A DNA stretch of 41,356 bases from NCBI RefSeq assembly GCF_008041835.1, contig NZ_VRYE01000043.1, positions 1 through 41,356 on the forward strand, given 5' to 3'. A model generated the notes under the pieces. The model saw only the letters and a program-made list of their open reading frames with translations. It was not told the DNA's origin and did not search any database. The first letter of the stretch is position 1, and every line of letters starts with the position of its first letter. This DNA is from Ectopseudomonas mendocina. Lineage in GTDB: Bacteria > Pseudomonadota > Gammaproteobacteria > Pseudomonadales > Pseudomonadaceae. The position numbers and the translations under genes are program-made. Shown here one piece after another: positions 15,545 through 22,606 of the stretch.

Positions 15545-16465
15545 ATGGGCCACGAACATAACCATAACACCGAAGCTATAGGCGATAAGCGTCTAATTGC
15601 TGCTATAGGCGTTAACGCCGCATTAACACTGGCACAAATAGTCGGTGGAATACTCTCTGGTAGCTTATCACTCATTGCTGACGCGCTACATAATTTGAGC
15701 GATGCCGCATCACTGGTTATTGCGCTGATCGCACGTAAGATCGGTCGCAGACCGCCAGATGCATTTAAAACCTTTGGCTATCGACGCAGTGAAACCATAG
15801 CGGCTTTGATCAACTTGGTCACGCTGATTATCGTCGGCCTCTATCTGATCTATGAGGCCGTAGGCCGGTTGTTTTCCCCGCAGCCCATTGAAGGTTGGAC
15901 GGTGGTTGTGGTCGCAGGAGTAGCCTTGGTTGTAGATATCGTCACTGCCTTTCTCACATACTCGATGTCTAAGGACAGCATGAACATAAAGGCGGCATTT
16001 TTGCACAATGTGTCGGATGCACTGGCCTCCGTTGGCGTGGTTATCGCCGGGACATTGATACTTCTTTATGGCTGGTACTGGGCGGATACTGTACTGACGC
16101 TGATGATTGCTGGTTACGTGCTCTGGCAAGGTTTTAGCCTGCTACCTAAAACCATTCACTTGTTGATGGAGGGCGCGCCAGAAGGAGTTTCCATCGCTGA
16201 CATAATCAATGTCATGGAGCAAGTAAACGACGTTGAGAGTGTTCACCACGTACACGTATGGGAAATCGCTGAGCATACAATCGCACTGGAAGCACATGTT
16301 GTGATCAAGAAGGCGAGTCTGGCGGATATAGAGCGAGTGAAGACTGATTTGAAAAGTGTACTTCATGAGCAATTCAAAGTCAGCCACTCGACACTTGAAA
16401 TGGAGCTAGACGGCAGTGTTTGTATCGACACTAGGCAGGCCGACAGTCATCGCAGCGAAGCATAA
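15545..16465 (+). CDS. czcD: CzcD, cation diffusion facilitator (Zn/Cd/Co efflux)
   Basis: CzcD is a CDF-family metal/proton antiporter of the inner membrane that lowers cytosolic Zn, Cd and Co. The 306-residue protein has a short His-rich N-terminus (MGHEHNHN) and six membrane helices. The metal site residues are in place in helix 2 (ADALHNLSDA, HxxxD) and helix 5 (AFLHNVSDAL, HxxxD). The cytoplasmic dimerisation domain has SVHHVHVWEIAEHTIALEAH. Length and motifs are those of CzcD/ZitB. The coding sequence is visibly richer in A and T than czcCBA or the core genes to the right, which suggests a separate origin. In known Czc systems CzcD also dampens the two-component signal by lowering metal. 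Confidence 0.95.
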   Translation: MGHEHNHNTEAIGDKRLIAAIGVNAALTLAQIVGGILSGSLSLIADALHNLSDAASLVIALIARKIGRRPPDAFKTFGYRRSETIAALINLVTLIIVGLYLIYEAVGRLFSPQPIEGWTVVVVAGVALVVDIVTAFLTYSMSKDSMNIKAAFLHNVSDALASVGVVIAGTLILLYGWYWADTVLTLMIAGYVLWQGFSLLPKTIHLLMEGAPEGVSIADIINVMEQVNDVESVHHVHVWEIAEHTIALEAHVVIKKASLADIERVKTDLKSVLHEQFKVSHSTLEMELDGSVCIDTRQADSHRSEA

Positions 16466-16634
16466 GCCTGCTTTGCGCTCACCGCTGTTGCTAAACAGTT
16501 AGCTCGATATCAACGGAGTGAACTTGCGACATCACTCGTTGGCGCCATGTCCTCGACCAGAGACATGCTAGCGGCGTGTGGCCAAAACAGCTCGTCACGA
16601 GGAGATCAGACGCAGTGGCTAACGCCGCCGAGGC

Positions 16635-17096
16635 TCAGAGCCAGCGGCGGACTTGTGCGCGGTAGCGGACGAATGATTCGCCGAAAAGTGCTTCCAGCGC
16701 CCACTCTTCGGGTGCTATCTGGAAACGGTTCATGTACAGCACGAAAGCAACCACGCCCAGCAGGGTTAGAGGCGAGGCCAAGGCCAGCGCCCAAGCTGCA
16801 AGGATAATGGCGAAGCCTAAGTACATGGGGTTGCGGCTGTACTGGTAGATGCCAGCCTCCACTAATGCCGAAGCCTGCTGCGGCTGTAATGGATTGACTG
16901 TAGTGCGAGCGCGGCGAAACGACAGTACGCCGGCGAGGCACACGCCGAGCCCCAGGAGCAGTACCAGCAAAGCGAAGGTCAGGCGCGCGGTCCATGCCAG
17001 TTCGACGCCCGGCAATTTGGTTCCCGACAAACCCATCAGCACAGCTATCAGGCCCGCCACGAGCAGCGGTGGCACGCGGTTTTCCAGCGCGCTCAT
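16635..17096 (-). CDS. isoprenylcysteine carboxyl methyltransferase (ICMT/PEMT)-like membrane protein
   Basis: This 153-residue membrane protein has four to five hydrophobic helices and the C-terminal methyltransferase signature of the ICMT/PEMT family: GIYQYSRNPMYLGFAIIL, then an acidic pair and FGESFVRYRAQVRRWL. Bacterial members are S-adenosylmethionine-dependent in the known cases, but their natural substrates are mostly unknown. The start ATG at 17096 lies 4 bases after the stop of the DsbA-like gene, so it is the third gene of a dsbB-dsbA-icmt operon. Small ICMT-like proteins are common companions of CzcD and metal-efflux genes in mobile islands. Their task there is not known. Confidence 0.85.
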   Translation of the reverse strand: MSALENRVPPLLVAGLIAVLMGLSGTKLPGVELAWTARLTFALLVLLLGLGVCLAGVLSFRRARTTVNPLQPQQASALVEAGIYQYSRNPMYLGFAIILAAWALALASPLTLLGVVAFVLYMNRFQIAPEEWALEALFGESFVRYRAQVRRWL

Positions 17097-17100
17097 GGTG

Positions 17101-17781
17101 TCATTCCCGTGCCTTGGCCACTTCGCTGCTCACCAACTGGCGCAGCGGCTCCGGGCCAAACTCGCTGAGCGCACGACCATTGACAAAAAAGGTCGGCGTG
17201 CCACGAACCCCAACGGCCTTAACGTCCTGCATGTCCGTTTCAAGCACGGCGTTGACGCCAGGCGTATGCATGTCCTGGCGGGCCTGCTCCAAATTCAAAC
17301 CGACGCGCTCTGCAGCAGCCCATGCCTGCGTTACCTTGGGATCGTCGTGCCAACCGGGTTGGGCCTCCAGCACAGCCTCCAACACTTGTTCATGGAGATT
17401 TTGCTTACGCGCCGCCTCCAGCATTCGCGCCACCTCTTCGGAGCCTTGATGGAACAGTACATAGCGCAGCACCAAACGCACGTCTTCCGGGTTCTCGGCG
17501 AGGATCTGCTTCACATAGGGGTGGAAGGCGCGGCATGCCTCGCAGGAAGGGTCAAAGAATTCGACGATGGTTACTGGAGCCTGCGCCGGGCCGAATACCG
17601 GTGAGTGGAAGCGAACCAACTGGCCGCCGTTCTGTTTGGGCTGTGTCCCGGTCTCTTGGACGGTCGAACCGGGAGCCTGGGCCTGTTGAGGCGACTGGGA
17701 GGGGGAATAGAAGAATGCAGCGGCAGCAAAGACGGCCAGGATCACGACACTGACGATCAGGACCACGGAACGGCGATTCAT
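17101..17781 (-). CDS. DsbA/DsbG-like thioredoxin-fold protein
   Basis: This 226-residue protein is anchored by an N-terminal helix (residues about 5-26, SVVLIVSVVILAVFAAAAFF) and has a periplasmic thioredoxin fold. The active-site motif is DPSCEACRAF (CEAC), and the cis-proline loop is RGTPTFFVNG. It should act as a thiol oxidase or isomerase in the periplasm. I chose the ATG at 17781, which overlaps the stop of the DsbB-like gene as ATGA; longer frames run through that gene. It probably works with the DsbB-like protein as a self-contained disulfide pair. Such BdbC/BdbD-like pairs often travel with heavy-metal resistance, perhaps because Cd and Hg attack protein thiols; that reason is inference. 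Confidence 0.9.
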   Translation of the reverse strand: MNRRSVVLIVSVVILAVFAAAAFFYSPSQSPQQAQAPGSTVQETGTQPKQNGGQLVRFHSPVFGPAQAPVTIVEFFDPSCEACRAFHPYVKQILAENPEDVRLVLRYVLFHQGSEEVARMLEAARKQNLHEQVLEAVLEAQPGWHDDPKVTQAWAAAERVGLNLEQARQDMHTPGVNAVLETDMQDVKAVGVRGTPTFFVNGRALSEFGPEPLRQLVSSEVAKARE

Positions 17782-18212
17782 GGGGTGGTTCTCCGACGGA
17801 TGATAATGAGCAGGATGCCGATAAAGATAAAAGCTAACAAGGCGAGTGCCGGCAGGGGCACTACGCCGAAAAGGGTCATTCCGGCGCCTGAGCAGGATGG
17901 ACCGGTGGCCGTGCAGGGCTGGATCGGCTGTGGTATCAGCCCGGCATAGAGCAGCGTGTGGACAAATGCCAGCGCCGCACCGATAACGGTCAGCGGCAGG
18001 GCATAGCGCCAGACGGTGAAATCCGAGCGGTAGCTGGCGATCGCCAGGATCACAGCCAGCGGAAACATGAAGGCACGCTGGAACCAGCACAACACGCAGG
18101 GTGCTTGGCCCATTACCTCACCAATGAACAGCGCGGACAGGGTCGATACCAGTGCGACCAGCCAGGTTAGCAGCAGCAGGTTCCAGGTCATATTGGAACG
18201 TTGAGGGATCAT
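17778..18212 (-). CDS. DsbB/BdbC-like disulfide bond formation protein
   Basis: This four-helix inner-membrane protein of 144 residues re-oxidises its DsbA partner with quinone. The first cysteine pair is in APCVLCWFQRAFMFPLAVIL, and the second, periplasmic pair is in PIQPCTATGPSCSGAGM. The arginine after the first pair is the position that supports quinone binding in DsbB. I chose the ATG at 18212; earlier in-frame codons give a long hydrophilic N-terminus not found in this family, and ATG at 18191 is the alternative. Its stop overlaps the start of the DsbA-like gene, which shows tight coupling. Confidence 0.88.
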   Translation of the reverse strand: MIPQRSNMTWNLLLLTWLVALVSTLSALFIGEVMGQAPCVLCWFQRAFMFPLAVILAIASYRSDFTVWRYALPLTVIGAALAFVHTLLYAGLIPQPIQPCTATGPSCSGAGMTLFGVVPLPALALLAFIFIGILLIIIRRRTTP

Positions 18213-18414
18213 TGCGGTGAACTCTTGGCGTTGGCGAACACTAGCGTCAGAGCCCCCATCCGATGGATTTGAAACATCATGCTCCCTCTTATCCGAAAAA
18301 CTTGTTAGGAGTGTTGCAGACTTCGCCCAACGACACACTAGAAGCTGAAAGCAACTAGGCAGGTCTGTCCCGGGGTTGGCGGATAGTTGAGAGCTACTGC
18401 TCGCGTTTCGCCGC

Positions 18415-18591
18415 TCAAACCTCGATCGGACTCAGGTAGCCCAGCGTCGAGTGGCGCCGAGGGTGACTGTATAAGCGGATGTAGTTGAGCAGGTCGGTTT
18501 TCGCTTCATAGCGAGTCAGGTACACCAGTTCGGCGTTAAACGAGCTGAAAAAGCTCTCTATCGCCGCATTATCCCAACAGCCCCCTGCCGC
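18415..18591 (-). pseudogene. 3' remnant of an IS3-family transposase orfB
   Basis: About 56 C-terminal residues of an IS3-type integrase remain: GGCWDNAAIESFFSSFNAEL with the catalytic Glu, then the usual tail LLNYIRLYSHPRRHSTLGYL and SPIEV. The upstream catalytic Asp regions are missing, and the preceding text is not related. It is a different IS3 subtype from the element at 2762. It stands at the right end of the metal-resistance genes and marks past rearrangement there. Confidence 0.85.
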
Positions 18592-19233
18592 AATCCGAGT
18601 ACAGCGGCATCTCCGATCGTGGCTGCGGGCATGCGACGGCCATCTCCAGCGCGGCATGTACGTTGGCTTATTGAGATCGTTGCAAAAAACTGCCGCGCGA
18701 TATTCGCAACGGCCGGCACATTGGCGCTACGGGGTAATGACCGGCTAACGCCTCGATAGCGCGAGCCTTACATCGCGGGCTGCGAAAAATCGCGCTCCTG
18801 GGATCTGGATAGACCAAATATCTCATGCCTTTTCCGCTTTTTCACCTCAGTGGCAAGCATGAACAAGGTGCTCTAGCACCGTGGAGATGGCGGTTCGACG
18901 AGGCGCTGCTCCGTGGAGGCAGTGTATTGTTGTTCCTACGCGCCTCTTGAGCAGGGTCTGCAGGTCAACGTAGTGAGGCGCGGCAAAGGTTTTATGTGCT
19001 GTAGAGTTGCAGCAGTGTGATGCCAAAGCCTAAGTTGCAGCAGCAATCTTGGGCTCCACAGCATGCACGTTGTATGTACGGTGAAATTGTCAAATTATTT
19101 TGGCAAAAATCGTTGTTCTAGTCAGTTCTCTACACGTTGATTGTCGAAATATTATTATTTGAAAGTTGACTCTAATCGACCTCAGCCCCCGATTTATAGC
19201 TCTGAAATTGTCAGAATTATTTGTAAGCCACCA
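18592..19233. other. gene-free stretch at the island/core border, with a direct repeat
   Basis: I see no convincing gene in these about 640 bases. Composition changes from GC-rich on the left to AT-rich at about 19080-19225. A direct repeat is present: GAAATTGTCAAATTATTT (19083-19100) and GAAATTGTCAGAATTATTT (19204-19222), which differ by one inserted G and lie 121 bases apart. It could be an old attachment or target repeat at the edge of the acquired region, but no integrase gene is present in the window. Confidence 0.4.
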
Positions 19234-19259
19234 CCCGTCCATCTGGACGGGCTTTTCCG
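19234..19259 (+). terminator. possible rho-independent terminator
   Basis: CCCGTCC (19234-19240) pairs perfectly with GGACGGG (19245-19251) around a 4-base loop, followed by CTTTTCCG on the plus strand. No plus-strand gene stands directly before it, so it may be left over from a gene lost at the island border. It could also help to end map transcription, whose stop is at 19266, on the other strand. Confidence 0.55.
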
Positions 19260-19265
19260 TTTCTG

Positions 19266-20045
19266 TCACGCCGAAATCCTGCTCAGGTGCAGCTCCTCGG
19301 GGCGCAGTGTAAGCACGCGAACGCCGTCGCGGGTGACCGCCACAGTATGTTCGAATTGCGCTGAGAGCTGACCATCGCGGGTCACCACCGTCCAGCCGTC
19401 GCGCAGGGTGCGTACATCCTCCGTTCCCCGGTTGAGCATGGGTTCGATGGTGAAGGTCATACCTTCGCGCAGCGTCAGGCCGGTGCCGGCTTTGCCCCAG
19501 TGCAGCACTTCGGGTGGTTCGTGCATTTCCCGGCCGATGCCGTGGCCGCAGTACTCTTTGACCACCGAGTAGCGATGGGTACGAGCATGGCGTTCGATGG
19601 CATGACCGATATCGCCGAGTCGGGCGCCAGGTTTGACGGCTTCGATGCCTTTGCACATTGCTTCATAGGTTACTTGGGCGAGCTGACGAGCCTGATCCGA
19701 CACCTCGCCGATCAGGTAGGTCTTGCTCGAATCGGCGATGTAGCCGTTCTTTTCCAGGGTGATATCGAAATTCACCAGATCGCCATCGCGCAGAATATCG
19801 TCGGCGCTGGGGACGCCATGGCACACCACTTCGTTGCGCGACGTGTTCATGGCGTAGGCGAAACCATACTGCCCCTTGCTCGCCGGACGCGCCTTGAGTT
19901 CACTCACGATGTAGTTATCCACAAGGTCGTTGACTTGCAGGGTCGACATGCCGAGCAGATCCAGGCGATCCAGGTAGCCGAACACGGACGCGAGCAACCT
20001 GCCGGATTCCGCCATCAGGGCGATCTGTTGCGGTGTCTTGCTCAT
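19266..20045 (-). CDS. map: methionine aminopeptidase, type I
   Basis: MetAP removes the initiator methionine from new proteins. This 259-residue cytosolic enzyme has the pita-bread fold of type I, with all five metal ligands in order: Asp in LVNFDITLEKNGY, Asp in GYIADSSKTY, His in YCGHGIGREMHEPPEVLHWG, Glu in FTIEPMLNRG and Glu in SAQFEHTVAVTRDG. Length is normal. The start overlaps the stop of the ParD-like gene (ATGA at 20045-20042), so the two are translated together. This map is not beside rpsB, so it is probably the second MetAP of the organism. Confidence 0.95.
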   Translation of the reverse strand: MSKTPQQIALMAESGRLLASVFGYLDRLDLLGMSTLQVNDLVDNYIVSELKARPASKGQYGFAYAMNTSRNEVVCHGVPSADDILRDGDLVNFDITLEKNGYIADSSKTYLIGEVSDQARQLAQVTYEAMCKGIEAVKPGARLGDIGHAIERHARTHRYSVVKEYCGHGIGREMHEPPEVLHWGKAGTGLTLREGMTFTIEPMLNRGTEDVRTLRDGWTVVTRDGQLSAQFEHTVAVTRDGVRVLTLRPEELHLSRISA

Positions 20046-20254
20046 GAGGCGTCCGCCATTCTTGGCGGAACCACCACGCCGGCGGCACGCATCTCGGCGG
20101 CCATCACCTCATTGAAGCTCAGCGTCGGGTTCATCTCGCAGAGCATGCCGATGCGAATCCAGAAACCCGCCTGGGCATTGATCGAGCGGCCCGAGACGGC
20201 GCTCGCCCTGCGAATCTGGTCGTGCAGTTCGTCATCGATATTGACGATGCCCAT
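20042..20254 (-). CDS. ParD-like family protein
   Basis: This 70-residue protein (MGIVNIDDELHDQIRRASAV then SGRSINAQAGFWIRIGMLCE) has a ribbon-helix-helix type N-terminus and matches what I know of the ParD-like family, proteins related to type II antitoxins. No ParE-like toxin gene lies next to it. Instead it overlaps map by 4 bases, an arrangement seen in several Pseudomonas genomes. I chose the ATG at 20254, with the family's usual N-terminus and a GGAAG ribosome site (minus strand, just upstream). It may regulate its own operon; that is inference. Confidence 0.8.
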   Translation of the reverse strand: MGIVNIDDELHDQIRRASAVSGRSINAQAGFWIRIGMLCEMNPTLSFNEVMAAEMRAAGVVVPPRMADAS

Positions 20255-20444
20255 GGAAACTTCCTCATATATGTTTCGTATATGAAGCATATAGAGCTTT
20301 CCCGGTAATTTCATCTTGCGCCCGCTAAGTCTGATCGTCGCCAGCGCCGGTAAGTGTTTCGATCCCTTAAACTGGGCGGCAAATCCGCTGACTGGCCCAG
20401 CTCAGGTGCGGGTCGCATGGAGTCAAGTTGGTAGAGGAGAGAGG

Positions 20445-20675
20445 ATGAAGCGCGTAGATGTGAAACGCAGAACAGACGAAGGGGTGCAGTTCGACACCCA
20501 GGTCATGGTCAACCCGGCCAATACGTCCGAATGGATCGTATTCTTCAAGAAGGATGCAGGGCGCAGCTTCTTTCTGGTGGACGAAGCCGAGCAGGTGGAG
20601 AGCTTCTCCAGCCTGAACGAGCTGATGGTGGAGTTGCGGGCATTGGGTATCAAGCGGGTCGAGGTACAGCTCTGA
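20445..20675 (+). CDS. conserved hypothetical protein, 76 aa
   Basis: I do not recognise a named family. The product is short and soluble, MKRVDVKRRTDEGVQFDTQV at the start, then a beta-rich centre with EWIVFFKKDAGRSFFLVDEA and a C-terminal helix-strand unit (LNELMVELRALGIKRVEVQL). The start ATG at 20445 follows a strong ribosome site (GGAGAGAGG, 20436-20444 region), and the codon use is typical of the core genome, so the gene looks real. It stands alone between the map pair and the cobalamin genes and has no link to either that I can see. Confidence 0.7.
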   Translation: MKRVDVKRRTDEGVQFDTQVMVNPANTSEWIVFFKKDAGRSFFLVDEAEQVESFSSLNELMVELRALGIKRVEVQL

Positions 20676-20897
20676 TCCACAGTTGCTAACAATTGGCGTG
20701 GATCATCCTGTGGATATCCTCGTTATACCTGGCTGCAGCCCTTTAATAATGGGCATTTCAGGCAGTTGTACAAAAACTGATCCTCAGCGAATGGCTATCC
20801 ACAGTAGGCTGGGATAACGTCCCGCCTTTCTTGTTGATAAGTGATCGAAAGTCTCTGAATACAAGGCTTTCAGCGATTTGTTCAGTTTATCGCCAGG

Positions 20898-21653
20898 TCA
20901 ATCGCGCCCGGGACGGTAGAGATGCCGATGGGCAGCGTCGTACAGTGCCGACTCGGCGAAAGCACCCGCGTCGAGCACACGCCCGACGAGGATTAGCGCC
21001 GTACGGCGAAAGTCCTTGGCGGCCACCCTCTCTTCGATATCTGCCAGGGTGCCCAGTACCCAGTCCTGATCCGGCCAGCTCGCTCGGTGGATAACCGCGA
21101 TGGGGCAGTCGGCGCCATAGTGCGGCAGCAGTTCGCCGACTATCGCCGGCAGATGGCGTACGCCGAGGTGGATGGCCATTGTTGCGCGATGCCGTGCCAG
21201 GTCATGCAGTCGCTCACCCTCGGGCATCGGCGAGGTGGTGCCGTAGCGGGTGAGGATCACCGTCTGGGCGATGCCGGGCAGGGTCAGCTCGCTTTCCAGT
21301 AGCGCCGCGCAGGCGGCGGTTGCCGTGACGCCGGGGATGATCTCGAAGGGGATATCGAGGGCACGAAGCCCGCGAATCTGCTCGCCGATGGCGCCGTACA
21401 GCGAAGGGTCGCCGGAGTGCACGCGCGCCACGTCCTGGCCACATTCGTGCGCCTGACGTAGCAGTGCGATGATCTCGCCAAGGTTAAGTTCGGCGGTATT
21501 GACCACATTTTCGGCGCTATTACCTGCAAGAACCGCTTCTGGTACCAGCGAACCGGCATACAGAATGACCGGGCACGAACGGATCAGGCGCTGACCCTTG
21601 ACGGTGATCAGCTCGGGGTCGCCGGGGCCGGCGCCGATAAAATAGACGGTCAT
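20898..21653 (-). CDS. cobM: precorrin-4 C11-methyltransferase
   Basis: CobM methylates precorrin-4 at C-11 to give precorrin-5 in the aerobic cobalamin pathway. The 251-residue protein has the tetrapyrrole methylase fold, with the SAM-binding opening VYFIGAGPGDPELITVKGQR, then VARVHSGDPSLYGAIGEQI, IPGVTATAACAALLE and the ILTRYGTTSPMPEGE segment typical for CobM/CbiF. The start overlaps the cobE stop (ATGA, 21653-21650), so cobE-cobM is one operon on the minus strand, divergent from the riboswitch-led cobW cluster. Length is normal and no key residue is missing. Confidence 0.95.
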   Translation of the reverse strand: MTVYFIGAGPGDPELITVKGQRLIRSCPVILYAGSLVPEAVLAGNSAENVVNTAELNLGEIIALLRQAHECGQDVARVHSGDPSLYGAIGEQIRGLRALDIPFEIIPGVTATAACAALLESELTLPGIAQTVILTRYGTTSPMPEGERLHDLARHRATMAIHLGVRHLPAIVGELLPHYGADCPIAVIHRASWPDQDWVLGTLADIEERVAAKDFRRTALILVGRVLDAGAFAESALYDAAHRHLYRPGRD

Positions 21654-22087
21654 GCTGCGGGTTCTCTATCGAAGGTGGCCAACGCGCAAGTGGCGTTGGC
21701 CGTGCGGGTTTTCTCGCCCAGCAGGCGGGCTGCCTTGCCCACTCGTGAGGCCAGGGCAAGGGCGCAGGGTTCAGCCACAGCGGGGCTTCCCGTTACGGAT
21801 CGGATGAGTGGACTACCGGCTCTCTCCGGCTGGTGGAGCGTGAGCGCTTCGGGAGTGAAGAATGTCAGCTGCAGATTCAGGTGCATGGCCAGTTCACGCA
21901 GCCCCAGTTCGTCGCGCTTGTGGGCGATGCTGGCAAGTCCAACGAGGTTATCCACAGTCAGCTCATGCTGGGCCAGGCTGTGGGTCAGCAGGGCGAGCAG
22001 CTCGTCCTGTGCACAACCGCGCCGACAACCCAGGCCGGCAACCACCCTAGGGGGGGCAGCGGGGTGATCGAGGTGGCTGGCGGTCAT
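21650..22087 (-). CDS. cobE: cobalamin biosynthesis protein CobE (CbiG C-terminal domain)
   Basis: This 145-residue protein matches CobE, the free-standing form of the CbiG C-terminal domain. It has the opening VVAGLGCRRGCAQDELLALL, the HKRDELGLRELA block, the SPLIRSVTGSPAVAEPCALA region and the SVGKAARLL-like turn (here RVGKAARLL). CobE is needed in the Pseudomonas aerobic cobalamin route; its exact reaction is still unclear. I chose the ATG at 22087, where homology starts; the frame upstream of it overlaps the riboswitch region on the other strand. It leads the cobE-cobM operon. Confidence 0.9.
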   Translation of the reverse strand: MTASHLDHPAAPPRVVAGLGCRRGCAQDELLALLTHSLAQHELTVDNLVGLASIAHKRDELGLRELAMHLNLQLTFFTPEALTLHQPERAGSPLIRSVTGSPAVAEPCALALASRVGKAARLLGEKTRTANATCALATFDREPAA

Positions 22088-22187
22088 GAGCGGTATTCGT
22101 GTCGTAGGGTGACGTAGCTCATCATGGCACCTGCCAGCGGTCAACCGCGATTGACCGGCCGCCGCGGCCTGCGTAGCCTTCTCGCTT

Positions 22188-22356
22188 TCGAGGTTCTTCC
22201 CGGCAAGCCGCCGGGGAGCTAAGAGGGAACAGGGTCGATGCCCTGGCTGCCCCCGCAACTGTAAACGGTCGCAACTCCTTCGATACACCACTGCTCAACA
22301 GCGGGAAGGTGAAGGATGCGCAACGCGCAGACCGTGAGCCAGGAGACCTGCCTCGA
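22188..22356 (+). ncRNA. cobalamin (adenosylcobalamin) riboswitch aptamer
   Basis: All the hallmark blocks of the cobalamin riboswitch occur in order. There is a closing P1 helix TCGAGG (22188-22193) with CCTCGA (22351-22356), then AAGAGGGAAC, the core CCCCGCAACTGTAAACGG, a P7 arm (CCACTG...CAGCGGGAAGG), and the B12 box AGCCAGGAGACCTGCC (22337-22352). It faces cobW, cobN and the chelatase genes on the plus strand and should shut them down when adenosylcobalamin is plentiful. The sequence directly behind P1 is not a normal expression platform but a palindromic inserted element (22361-22502). Confidence 0.97.
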
Positions 22357-22360
22357 CTAC

Positions 22361-22502
22361 AGGGCACCTCTAAAAACTACCTGCGTTGCCATCGCAGCGT
22401 TAAAAACAGGCTCAAAATGCTCATTTACAACACGTAAACTGCGCTTTTTCGCCTGTTTTTGCCTTGCGCTGGCTACCTCGCCTACGTTTTTAGAGATGCC
22501 CT
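22361..22502. mobile_element. MITE-like palindromic element, 142 bp
   Basis: The ends are inverted repeats, AGGGCACCTCTAAAAAC (22361-22377) and GTTTTTAGAGATGCCCT (22486-22502), with one mismatch in 17. Inside, the two halves also match imperfectly as inverted sequence (for example AAAAACAGGC with GCCTGTTTTT and CATTTAC with GTAAACT), so the whole element can fold as one long hairpin with a turn near 22433. It has no coding capacity. Its terminal AGGGCATCTCTAAAAA sequence is, as I recall, a repeat found in many Pseudomonas genomes. No clear target duplication is visible. It begins 5 bases after the riboswitch P1 helix. Confidence 0.85.
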
Positions 22503-22606
22503 AAAGCCATTTGCTCGGACGGGGTGATCCGACGCGGCCAGCACGCCCCTGTGTGCCCGCCTGCGCGTACCCGTCCGCCGAACTTACCGACGCCACGGGG
22601 CCCGCC

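Noticed and set aside
19090..19656. A 188-codon frame overlapping map
   Set aside because: It is in another frame of the map coding region, rich in Arg, and its tail runs through the AT-rich noncoding repeat region.
20673..20803. Three near matches to the DnaA box TTATCCACA (20673, 20709 minus, 20795) between the hypothetical gene and cobM
   Set aside because: Each has one mismatch, there is no AT-rich unwinding region, dnaA or dnaN nearby, and similar boxes occur by chance elsewhere in the window (for example 27757-27765), so this is not called an origin.
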